This document shows, piece after piece, positions 5,243 to 11,679 of a DNA stretch of 13,174 bases; the first letter of the stretch is position 1; each line of letters begins with the position of its first letter. Below the pieces are notes generated by a model. That model was not told where the DNA came from. It worked only from the letters and a program-made list of their open reading frames with translations, and made no database searches. The stretch lies in NCBI GenBank assembly GCA_003508005.1, contig DNUE01000089.1, forward strand, positions 147 through 13,320. The letters run 5' to 3'. Made by a program: the position numbers and the translations under genes. This DNA is from Desulfobulbaceae bacterium. GTDB lineage: Bacteria; Desulfobacterota; Desulfobulbia; Desulfobulbales; Desulfobulbaceae.

Positions 5243-7240
5243 ATGCGTGATTTCTTCGAACATCAGCAGGTAGCCCGGAGAAACTCCATCCTGCTGGGCC
5301 TCTATTTCCTGGCGGCTGTGGCGCTGGTGGTGTCCCTCGTGTCGGTGACCATCTATGTCATGTTTTCCTTCGAGCCGACACGTATCTATGATTCGGCCAC
5401 GCCATTCAACCTTAACGGTTCGACCTGGAATTACAGCGCCATCGGCAAAATCGCCGGGGTCATCCTGTTCCTGATTTGTTGCGGCACTCTGTATAAATAC
5501 ATCCGCCTGCGCTCAGGCGGCGGCGGTATGATCGCCGAGATGCTCGGCGGCCGCGTCATCTACCCCGACACCGACGATTTTCACGAACGCCGCCTGCTGA
5601 ACATTATCGAAGAGATGGCCATCGCCTCGGGGGTGACTGTGCCTTCCGTGTACCTTCTGGCCGAGGAGAGGGGCATCAACGCATTTGCCGCCGGCTTTTC
5701 CCAGGAAGACGCAGTTTTGGGGGTGACCTGGGGCGCACTGCACTACCTCAACCGGGAGGAGTTGCAGGGGGTCATCGCCCATGAATTCAGCCATATCCTG
5801 TCCGGGGACATGCTCATCAATATCCGGCTCCAGGGCCTCCTCCACGGAATTCTCGTGCTTGGACTGCTGGGGCAGACCATCCTGCGCGGGGCGGCTCACT
5901 CCAGCAGCAGATCGCGCGGCGGCGCCGGTGCCGCGGGGATAGGCATCGGCCTCGTCCTGTTTATCCTGGGATATGCCGGGGTCCTGGCAGGCCGCCTCCT
6001 CAAGAGCGCAATCGCCCGGCAGCGGGAATTTCTCGCCGACGCCTCGGCGGTCCAGTTTACCAGAAATCCCCTGGGCCTTGCCGGGGCTCTGAAGAAAATA
6101 GGCGGCCTGGACAACGGGTCGAGGATGAGAAGCCCGCACGCCGCGGATATCAGCCACATGTATTTCGGCAACGGCATGGCGGAAAGCTGGTTCAGCGCCT
6201 TCAGCACCCACCCGCCGCTGCAGGAGAGGATCAAGCGCCTTGATCCCGTGTTCCAGGGCAGCTTTCCGGAACGCATCGAACCGGTGGCGATTGACCGGGA
6301 AGAAGCCCTCGCCTATGTGTCTGCTGCCGGCGGGCTGCCCCGGGAACATGCCGCGCCGGATTCTCTGGTTTCCGGAGAAGACCTGCGCAAAGCGGTGGGC
6401 ACGCCAAACCCCGCGCAATTGGATCTGGGCCCGGAGCTGATCGAAAGCGTCCCCGGGGCACTGCTCAGCGCGGCCCGCAATGGTTTCGGCGCCAGAGCGG
6501 TGATCTACGGGCTCCTGCTGGACAGGGTTAAGGAGGTGCGGCAGCGGCAGCTTGCCGCGCTGAAAAGGGACGCGGACCCGCAGGTCTGGCAGGAATTCTG
6601 CCGGCTGCTTCCGGATATCGACGAACTGCAGCCGGAACTGCGGCTACCGCTGGTGGACCTGACCATACCGGCCCTGAAGACCCTGTCCCTCCCGCAGTAC
6701 CGGATATTCCGCAATAACATCAGAGAACTGATGGAAAGCGACGGCAGGATCGACCTCTTCGAGTATGCATTGCACTACGTTCTCTTGAAACACCTGCGGG
6801 CCCGTTTTATCCAGGCAGGCAAGAAGCTCGTCCCGGTCAATTCCATGGCCGCCGCCCAAGACGAAATATCCTGCGTTCTTTCGCTTCTGGCCAGGTACGG
6901 CCATGATGATGATGAAGCAGCCCGGAAGGCCATGATGCGGGCTTTGCGGCAATTCGACGAACGTCAGCGGAAGTATTTCAACTATCAGCCCGCGCCACTC
7001 TGCACCCTCAAGGAATTTGACCAGGCACTGCAGCGGCTCAACGCCGCCAGCATTGATATCAAGCAGAAAGTGCTGGCAGCCGCTCTTGAGTGCATAATCT
7101 GGGACAGCAGAATAACCGTCCGCGAGGCCGAGCTGTTCAGGATCGTGACCGAGGCGCTGGAGTGCCCGGTTCCGCCCTGGCTGACCCTGACGGAAACGAA
7201 GCCGCAACGCCCCAACGCTCCGGAGGGTATGCGGCCATAA
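5243..7240 (+). CDS. M48 family (HtpX/Ste24-like) membrane zinc metalloprotease with TerB-like tail
   Basis: A 665-residue inner-membrane zinc peptidase, likely partner of the LemA protein encoded just upstream. Residues 16-40 and 66-86 are membrane segments. The zinc motif is HEFSH at 180-184 (H180, H184, catalytic E181), and the third ligand is E262 in REFLADASAV. Two more hydrophobic segments (about 193-213 and 232-252) lie between these motifs, as in HtpX. The catalytic domain closes with FSTHPPLQERIKRLDP (320-335). Unlike HtpX (under 300 residues in E. coli), it carries over 300 further residues. In this tail, SDGRIDLFEYAL (499-510) and WDSRITVREAELFR (620-633) resemble the acidic-loop-plus-helix units of TerB-like domains, ending in CPVPPW as in some proteobacterial M48 proteins. 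The ribosome binding site is weak (GAAGGT), consistent with coupling to lemA. The stop lies 13 bases from the convergent GH17 gene. Confidence 0.92.
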   Translation: MRDFFEHQQVARRNSILLGLYFLAAVALVVSLVSVTIYVMFSFEPTRIYDSATPFNLNGSTWNYSAIGKIAGVILFLICCGTLYKYIRLRSGGGGMIAEMLGGRVIYPDTDDFHERRLLNIIEEMAIASGVTVPSVYLLAEERGINAFAAGFSQEDAVLGVTWGALHYLNREELQGVIAHEFSHILSGDMLINIRLQGLLHGILVLGLLGQTILRGAAHSSSRSRGGAGAAGIGIGLVLFILGYAGVLAGRLLKSAIARQREFLADASAVQFTRNPLGLAGALKKIGGLDNGSRMRSPHAADISHMYFGNGMAESWFSAFSTHPPLQERIKRLDPVFQGSFPERIEPVAIDREEALAYVSAAGGLPREHAAPDSLVSGEDLRKAVGTPNPAQLDLGPELIESVPGALLSAARNGFGARAVIYGLLLDRVKEVRQRQLAALKRDADPQVWQEFCRLLPDIDELQPELRLPLVDLTIPALKTLSLPQYRIFRNNIRELMESDGRIDLFEYALHYVLLKHLRARFIQAGKKLVPVNSMAAAQDEISCVLSLLARYGHDDDEAARKAMMRALRQFDERQRKYFNYQPAPLCTLKEFDQALQRLNAASIDIKQKVLAAALECIIWDSRITVREAELFRIVTEALECPVPPWLTLTETKPQRPNAPEGMRP

Positions 7241-7253
7241 TCCCTCAAAAACC

Positions 7254-8339
7254 TTACCTGCGCGTTTCGTCGAGTTCCGGCAGAGCCCTGATCACCTGCT
7301 TGGCTTCTCCGCCGGCGGTGAAAAAACCCCAGAAGGCTTCCTCAGCATGGTCGCCCGGAAACGCGTTTCTGGTGGCCGCCGATTTCCAGGGAGCGTCAAA
7401 TGCTTCGAAGCAGGCCACTCCCACCTCGGCTGAAACCGGGAAACGCGAGAAAAGCTCTGACCAGAACAGTCCTTGGCCCTCAGGAGTGAAGCCGGATCCG
7501 GCCGCCGGGCCCGAGGGCATCCCGGTTTCTTTGATCAGAAGCGGCAGCCGATAAGCCGCCCTGAAGAGCCCAACCACGTTCAGGACCATGTTGACCCCTA
7601 TTATGGGCTCAGCGGGGCTGAACCACGGCTCGAAAATCGGGTGGACATTGGGCATCAGCAGGTCGTGCACCTTGAAAAAATCTGCATAGTCCGCCTGGAA
7701 GTACAGAAAAAAAGGCTCCGAAGTGGCGGCCGCCAGCCGGGGACATTCTTTTTTCAACCGCTGCATGGTTTTCAGGACATCCGCAGGCTGATAGCGTTTG
7801 GTGTACAGTCCCTCGTTGCCGACGATGACAGCGGAAACCAGGGAGGGATAGCGCCGGGCAGCCCGGATAACGTTTTGGATCTCCGTTTCAGAAGCTGGGT
7901 CCCATATACCCATGACCACCGAACGGTAGTTCATTTCGTGGGCGATGGCCGGGACGTCCTCCACCCCGTTGGTGGCGGCGTAGGTGATCAGGCCGTCGAA
8001 AAATTGCCGCAGCAGTTTAAGGTCCGCACGGATGCCGCTTTCTGAGGCTGCGACTGCCCTGCCGCCGACAACTGAAAAACCGCGGGGCGTATAGGAAATA
8101 AACCGGGTGTGCTGCATCGTGCCCGGCAACGAATCTCCATCGGCCATCGCAAGTCCTGCAGAGCCAAACCCGGCAATCAGGATCAGCAAAAACGGCAGGA
8201 TCAGGATAATCTGATTGGATACCGTTCTCGCAGACCCACCCGATGAGATGAGAGGCGTGAGACGAGCTGAAAGGCTGAATTTCAATGCCTGGCGTTTTCT
8301 TCCCATTCCCCGGTCGGGCTCCCGATCATCACCCTGCAT
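7254..8339 (-). CDS. Glycoside hydrolase family 17-like protein, membrane-anchored or exported
   Basis: With the start at 8339 this is a 361-residue protein resembling bacterial GH17 (beta-1,3-glucanase/transglycosylase) domains. About 40 polar, basic residues precede one hydrophobic segment (about residues 44-65), ending AGLAMADG. It is therefore a signal anchor or long signal peptide, placing the enzyme domain in the periplasm. The domain begins RFISYTPRGFSV, as GH17 proteins begin with a strand. The presumed acid/base is E176 in VGNEGLY, and the nucleophile is E271 in IKETGMPS, followed by FEAFDAPWK. The true substrate is unknown. The frame is open up to ATG 8444, but that start would overlap the macrodomain gene by 116 bases; ATG 8339 overlaps by 11 and fits translational coupling. 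ATG 8306 is another option. None has a strong ribosome binding site. Confidence 0.82.
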   Translation of the reverse strand: MQGDDREPDRGMGRKRQALKFSLSARLTPLISSGGSARTVSNQIILILPFLLILIAGFGSAGLAMADGDSLPGTMQHTRFISYTPRGFSVVGGRAVAASESGIRADLKLLRQFFDGLITYAATNGVEDVPAIAHEMNYRSVVMGIWDPASETEIQNVIRAARRYPSLVSAVIVGNEGLYTKRYQPADVLKTMQRLKKECPRLAAATSEPFFLYFQADYADFFKVHDLLMPNVHPIFEPWFSPAEPIIGVNMVLNVVGLFRAAYRLPLLIKETGMPSGPAAGSGFTPEGQGLFWSELFSRFPVSAEVGVACFEAFDAPWKSAATRNAFPGDHAEEAFWGFFTAGGEAKQVIRALPELDETRR

Positions 8340-8850
8340 GTTTGCCAAGAGCATTTTCAAGGGCCTCCCGGGTATTTCCATTGAAACATACCAGCAGAAC
8401 CTTTTCCAGCAGCGGATAGAGCGCAAGCCCTTGGCGAATTTCACGGACAGCGATCCCGGCGGCTTGGTCTATGGGAAACCCGTAGGCACCGGTACTGATC
8501 GCCGGAAAGGCGATGGTGCGCACCCCGTGCTCTGCGGCAACTGCCAGGCACCGCCGGTAGCAGCGGGCCAGCACCTCCGCCTCGTTGTGTCCGCCTCCCC
8601 TCCATACCGGACCTACGGTATGGATGACAAAGCTGGCGGGCAGGTTATACCCGCCAGTAATCTTTGCGTCACCAGAATCGCAGCCGTTCAGTGACCGGCA
8701 TTCCTTAAGCAGCTCCGGCCCGGCGGCACGGTGGATGGCTCCGTCAACCCCGCCGCCGCCCAACAGGAAATTGTTGGCGGCATTCACAATGGCATCAACT
8801 CGGCAGGTGATGATATCGGTGACGATCACTTGAATTTTGGCCTTTCCCAT
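8329..8850 (-). CDS. Macrodomain protein, probable O-acetyl-ADP-ribose deacetylase
   Basis: A 173-residue single macrodomain of the YmdB/MacroD type. These enzymes hydrolyse O-acetyl-ADP-ribose and can remove ADP-ribose from acidic residues of proteins, in the cytosol. The first ligand loop is DAIVNAANNFLLGGGGVDGA (residues 19-38), with the catalytic-loop Asn/Asp pair (N27, D36). The phosphate-binding second loop is FPAISTGAYGFP (115-126). ITGGYNLPASFVIHTVGPVW (64-83) is the family core between them. The start at 8850 is chosen because AAGGAG lies about seven bases upstream; an in-frame ATG at 8868 would put that binding site inside the gene. The 3' end overlaps the GH17 start by 11 bases, so the two are one leftward operon, divergent from marR across 320 bases. 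Confidence 0.93.
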   Translation of the reverse strand: MGKAKIQVIVTDIITCRVDAIVNAANNFLLGGGGVDGAIHRAAGPELLKECRSLNGCDSGDAKITGGYNLPASFVIHTVGPVWRGGGHNEAEVLARCYRRCLAVAAEHGVRTIAFPAISTGAYGFPIDQAAGIAVREIRQGLALYPLLEKVLLVCFNGNTREALENALGKHAG

Positions 8851-9109
8851 CACGATTCTCCTTAACACACAGAGCCAGAGTACTCAATCTGGATACGCCG
8901 GCACTTGAACTGCTCAACCGGCGGTGCTCCTGGAAACTACCACGCTGAGGGGATAAATTATTTCTTTTCTATCAATCACCGCAGAGCATTGAATCCTGTC
9001 GGCACGTAAAACTTTCATATTAATTAACATCAATGATTGGAATAAAACATGAAAAATGTAAGTTTTGCTTGAATCAAACAAAAAAAGTTGATAAGAATAA
9101 TTAGTGTTT

Positions 9110-9137
9110 TTGACAAAAGGAATTTTGTCATTATTTT
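9110..9137 (+). promoter_or_regulatory. Predicted marR promoter
   Basis: A perfect -35 box TTGACA lies at 9110-9115. Sixteen bases later is TATTTT (9132-9137), a four-of-six match to the -10 consensus. Transcription would start near 9144, leaving a leader of about 27 bases before the marR ATG. This is prediction from sequence only. Confidence 0.6.
9111..9130. promoter_or_regulatory. Probable MarR operator (8-bp inverted repeat)
   Basis: TGACAAAA and TTTTGTCA are perfect inverted copies separated by GGAA. The palindrome lies on the -35 box and spacer of the predicted marR promoter, 41 bases before the marR start. Size, symmetry and position are those expected of an autoregulatory MarR-family operator, but binding is inferred. 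Confidence 0.6.
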
Positions 9138-9170
9138 AAAATTAAACAAAACAACATTGTAAAGAGAATC

Positions 9171-9623
9171 ATGAAACAGCCCAAAAAAACGAAAAAAGAA
9201 ACCCTGGGGATGACATCTTTTTCAGCGCTCCAGCGAAGCTCCAGCATCGTTTCCAGCGAGGTGCACAAAGTGCTTGGCTCGCAAAATCTGACGGTGAGTC
9301 AATTCGGTGTGCTGGAAGCTCTGTATGTATTTGGCCCGATGTACCAGCGCGATCTTGCCGAACATATCCTGAAAACCACGGGCAACATCACGACGGTCAT
9401 CGATAATCTGGAAAAGCACGAACTGGTCCAGCGGGTGCGGGAAGTGAAAGACCGCCGCTACTTCCAGGTGGTTCTCACTCCTGAAGGCGAAAAACTGATC
9501 CGCAAGATATTTCCCTCGCACGTCAAACGCGTGCAGCAGGTCATGGACCACCTGACTCCGGAAGAACAGGAGACACTCAGGCTCCTGTGTCTGAAACTCG
9601 AGCAAGCTATCGAAGAGAAATAA
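9171..9623 (+). CDS. MarR family transcriptional regulator
   Basis: A 150-residue MarR-type winged-helix regulator, expected to act as a dimer on palindromic DNA. After a Lys-rich N-terminus (MKQPKKTKKE), the fold begins at about residue 15. The first HTH helix is YQRDLAEHIL (58-67), the recognition helix lies in TTGNITTVIDNLEKHELVQR (69-88), and the wing is EVKDRRYFQVVLTPEG (91-106). The C-terminal dimer helix starts at LTPEEQETL. The ligand cannot be read from the sequence; no Cys pair suggests redox sensing. AAGAGA lies a few bases before ATG 9171. Its promoter carries a perfect palindrome, so it probably represses itself. The divergent macrodomain-GH17 operon is the nearest possible additional target. 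Confidence 0.92.
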   Translation: MKQPKKTKKETLGMTSFSALQRSSSIVSSEVHKVLGSQNLTVSQFGVLEALYVFGPMYQRDLAEHILKTTGNITTVIDNLEKHELVQRVREVKDRRYFQVVLTPEGEKLIRKIFPSHVKRVQQVMDHLTPEEQETLRLLCLKLEQAIEEK

Positions 9624-9640
9624 GCAGCTCATCAGTTCAA

Positions 9641-9715
9641 GGCAGGGTGTCGTCACAATGAGCCGGAAAAGGCATGCTGTAACTAGACTGCCGAATCTTC
9701 TGTGACCGCCCTGCC
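9641..9715. repeat. Split hairpin downstream of marR, possible terminator or structured RNA
   Basis: GGCAGGG (9641-9647) is the exact complement of CCCTGCC (9709-9715). Inside it GTCACA (9652-9657) is the exact complement of TGTGAC (9701-9706). The two stems (7 and 6 bp) are separated by a small internal loop and enclose about 43 bases. A pyrimidine run, CTTTCTCTCC, follows the right arm, but it is not the plain T-run of a standard Rho-independent terminator. It starts 18 bases after the marR stop. Confidence 0.4.
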
Positions 9716-10034
9716 CTTTCTCTCCATCCCGGCATTCCCTTCAAGTTCACTCCATCATTTACGCTGAAGGCGGCGTCAATGCCGTCATCACTCTTAAAAA
9801 GCAAAGCCTAAAGAAATAGAATGATCGGCGTCGAACTCCGCTGCCGGTCAGAGGCGACGAAGGCATGCAGCAGGAGGTCAAAGCATTGCACGGCGCTCTT
9901 GTCCGCAATGATTTAGGGATGATTTCAATGCGATGTGCTGCACAAGCATGCTGACATGCAGTGGCAACGGAATGAAGGGAAAGGTCGTTTCCAAGAAATT
10001 GCTCCCCTCGGCCTTGCAACCTATCAGACAGGAC

Positions 10035-10049
10035 TTACTATGATAGTAA
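10035..10049. repeat. 15-base palindrome TTACTAT-G-ATAGTAA
   Basis: Two perfect 7-base arms surround a single central G in the non-coding gap, 110 bases beyond the 3' end of the purF-like gene. A one-base centre cannot form an RNA loop without opening pairs, so a DNA-binding site is more plausible than a terminator. There is no gene start nearby to regulate. Confidence 0.3.
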
Positions 10050-10158
10050 TACTCATTCCCACGAAAACGGCCCGATGGTACGGGGAAAATACCGTTGCCG
10101 AGTTCGCCACCACCTATTCCGGTGAGGCTGGAAGGGTTGCGCCCGGATGCGGCATGGG

Positions 10159-11562
10159 TCAAAAATAACTGCTCCCGTCCCAGCAATGCGTGCACAGGCG
10201 TTCTTTTGGCAGGCCGATGGCGGCCACCAGGTCTTCCAGGCACTGGTACCTGAGCGAGGTCAGGTGCAGCTGGCTGCGGATTCCATCGACCATGGCCAGG
10301 TTCTTGGCCGAACCGGCCTGCGCGTAAAGATGCAAATCCTTGTCTTCGACACCTTCGAGCGCCTGAATGATTTTACGTCCCGCCAGATCCAATGTCGACC
10401 TCGAGGTGGAAAAGTTGAGAAAATCGCAGGGGTAAATCAGGGTTGGACAGGCAATGCGCATGTGGACCTCGCAGGCGCTGCAATCAAAAAGAATCTGCAC
10501 ATTTTCCTTGAGCTGGGTGCCGCGCACGATCGAGTCGTCGCAGAGCATCAGCCTCTGCCCTGCGATCAGGCGGCGTACCGGAATAAGCTTCATTTTCGCC
10601 ACCAGATCGCGCATAGCCTGATTCTGGGGCATGAAACTACGCGGCCAGGTCGGCGTGTACTTGACGAATGGCCGGCTGTACGGAAGTTTCCTTTCATTGG
10701 CATAACCGAGGGCATGCCCGATGCCAGAATCCGGAATGCCGGCGACAAGGTCCACCTGGACATCGTCATGGCGGGCCAGGGCAGCCCCGCAGTTATAGCG
10801 AACGTACTCCACGTTGACGCCCTCGAACTCCGAGGCCGGATAACCGTAATATACCCATAGGAAGGAACAGACCTGCATGCGGCTTCCCGGTGGGAGTCGC
10901 TGCTCCCATCCGTCAGCGGTCAAAAAAAGTACCTCGCCGGGTCCAGGAAAATATGCAGTCTCAAATCCCAGATTGGGGAAAGCGCACGTTTCGGAACTGA
11001 CCGCCGTGGCCCCCTCCCGGCGCCCCACCACCAGGGGGGTCCGTCCCAACCGATCGCGGGCCGCATAGATTCCCTTCTCCGTGAGCAGGAGCAGTGAACA
11101 TGAGCCCAGGATGGTATCCTGGGCATAACGGATGCCGTCCTCGTAACTGTCTTCCTGGCAAATCAGCATGGCCACCACTTCGGTGGGACTGGTGATGCCA
11201 TCCGTGGTGCCAGAAAAATAGCTCTTCCTGGCAAAGGCTTTCCCGACCAGGTCGTCCATATTGTTGATCCGGCCTACGGTGACGATGCCGAATGTGCCCA
11301 GGTGCGAATCGATGATCAACGGCTGCGGGTCGGTGTCGCTGATCACGCCAACGCCCTGCCGGCCGTGAAACCGGACCAGCTCCGACTCGAATTTGGTACG
11401 GAAGTAACTGTTTTCGATATTGTGAATGGCGCGATGAAACCCGAGATCGTTGCGCACGGCCATCCCTCCGCGCTTGGTTCCAAGATGGGAGTGATAATCG
11501 GTGCCGTAAAAAAGATCGGTCACACAATCCGCTTGCGAGACAATTCCGAAAAGGCCGCCCAT
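10159..11562 (-). CDS. purF: Amidophosphoribosyltransferase-like protein (PurF family) without Cys2
   Basis: A 467-residue protein with the two-domain PurF layout: an N-terminal glutaminase (Ntn-hydrolase) fold and a C-terminal phosphoribosyltransferase. PurF makes phosphoribosylamine from PRPP and glutamine, the first step of purine synthesis. The PRPP loop LCDDSIVRGTQ (340-350) is intact. Four cysteines match the positions of the Fe-S ligands of B. subtilis PurF: C232 (VCSF), C379 (YPCDF), and C457 and C460 (LCTHC). The usual N-terminal nucleophile is missing: the protein begins MGGLFGIVS instead of MCGI, and the nearest Cys is C13. Related MGG-type proteins occur, to my recollection, in Bacteroidetes and deltaproteobacteria, so this is probably a lineage type, not an error. 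AGAGGT lies five bases before the ATG. It follows carB by 117 bases on the same strand; the spacer contains a CGTCGG/CCGACG inverted repeat (11612-11647). Confidence 0.88.
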   Translation of the reverse strand: MGGLFGIVSQADCVTDLFYGTDYHSHLGTKRGGMAVRNDLGFHRAIHNIENSYFRTKFESELVRFHGRQGVGVISDTDPQPLIIDSHLGTFGIVTVGRINNMDDLVGKAFARKSYFSGTTDGITSPTEVVAMLICQEDSYEDGIRYAQDTILGSCSLLLLTEKGIYAARDRLGRTPLVVGRREGATAVSSETCAFPNLGFETAYFPGPGEVLFLTADGWEQRLPPGSRMQVCSFLWVYYGYPASEFEGVNVEYVRYNCGAALARHDDVQVDLVAGIPDSGIGHALGYANERKLPYSRPFVKYTPTWPRSFMPQNQAMRDLVAKMKLIPVRRLIAGQRLMLCDDSIVRGTQLKENVQILFDCSACEVHMRIACPTLIYPCDFLNFSTSRSTLDLAGRKIIQALEGVEDKDLHLYAQAGSAKNLAMVDGIRSQLHLTSLRYQCLEDLVAAIGLPKERLCTHCWDGSSYF

Positions 11563-11679
11563 TATGACCTCTACTGTTCCTTAGTTCATCCCGTTTATTC
11601 GGCGATACATCCGTCGGCGATCTCCCGCCTGATTGACGAAACCGACGACCGTTCTATCAATCCATGAGACACTGGCAAC

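Larger units (their letters stand above)
8851..9170. other. AT-rich divergent regulatory region between the macrodomain gene and marR
   Basis: This 320-base region has no gene. From about 8950 onward it is strikingly AT-rich, with A- and T-runs and the palindrome TTAATTAA at 9020-9027. It carries the marR promoter and inverted repeat, listed separately. The leftward promoter for the macrodomain-GH17 operon should also lie here, but I could not pick it out with confidence. Confidence 0.6.
9624..10158. other. 535-base gap between convergent marR and purF-like genes
   Basis: I see no convincing gene here. A split hairpin (9641-9715) follows marR and a 15-base palindrome lies at 10035-10049; both are listed separately. 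A smaller inverted repeat, GCATG-CTGA-CATGC, is at 9946-9959. Short open stretches on both strands lack ribosome binding sites and recognisable motifs, so the region may be decayed sequence or a structured 3' region. Confidence 0.5.

Noticed and set aside
5513..6418. Long reverse open frame (301 codons) inside the M48 gene
   Set aside because: It is the antisense shadow of the protease coding region, without a ribosome binding site or domain.
8340..8444. Longer N-terminus for the GH17-like protein starting at 8444
   Set aside because: It would overlap the macrodomain gene by 116 bases, and the added residues (CWKRFCWYV and so on) look like a shadow of the macrodomain frame.
7254..9623. Macrodomain, glycosidase and MarR as an anti-phage defence system
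   Set aside because: No nuclease, NTPase, ADP-ribosyltransferase toxin or other effector is present next to the macrodomain, so a defence or toxin-antitoxin reading (such as DarT-DarG) is not supported.
9703..9954. Forward open stretches in one frame (including IIYAEGGVNAVITLKKQ and EVKALHGALVRNDLGM) suggesting a decayed gene
   Set aside because: They read somewhat like protein and share a frame across one stop, but there is no start with a ribosome binding site and no recognised family.
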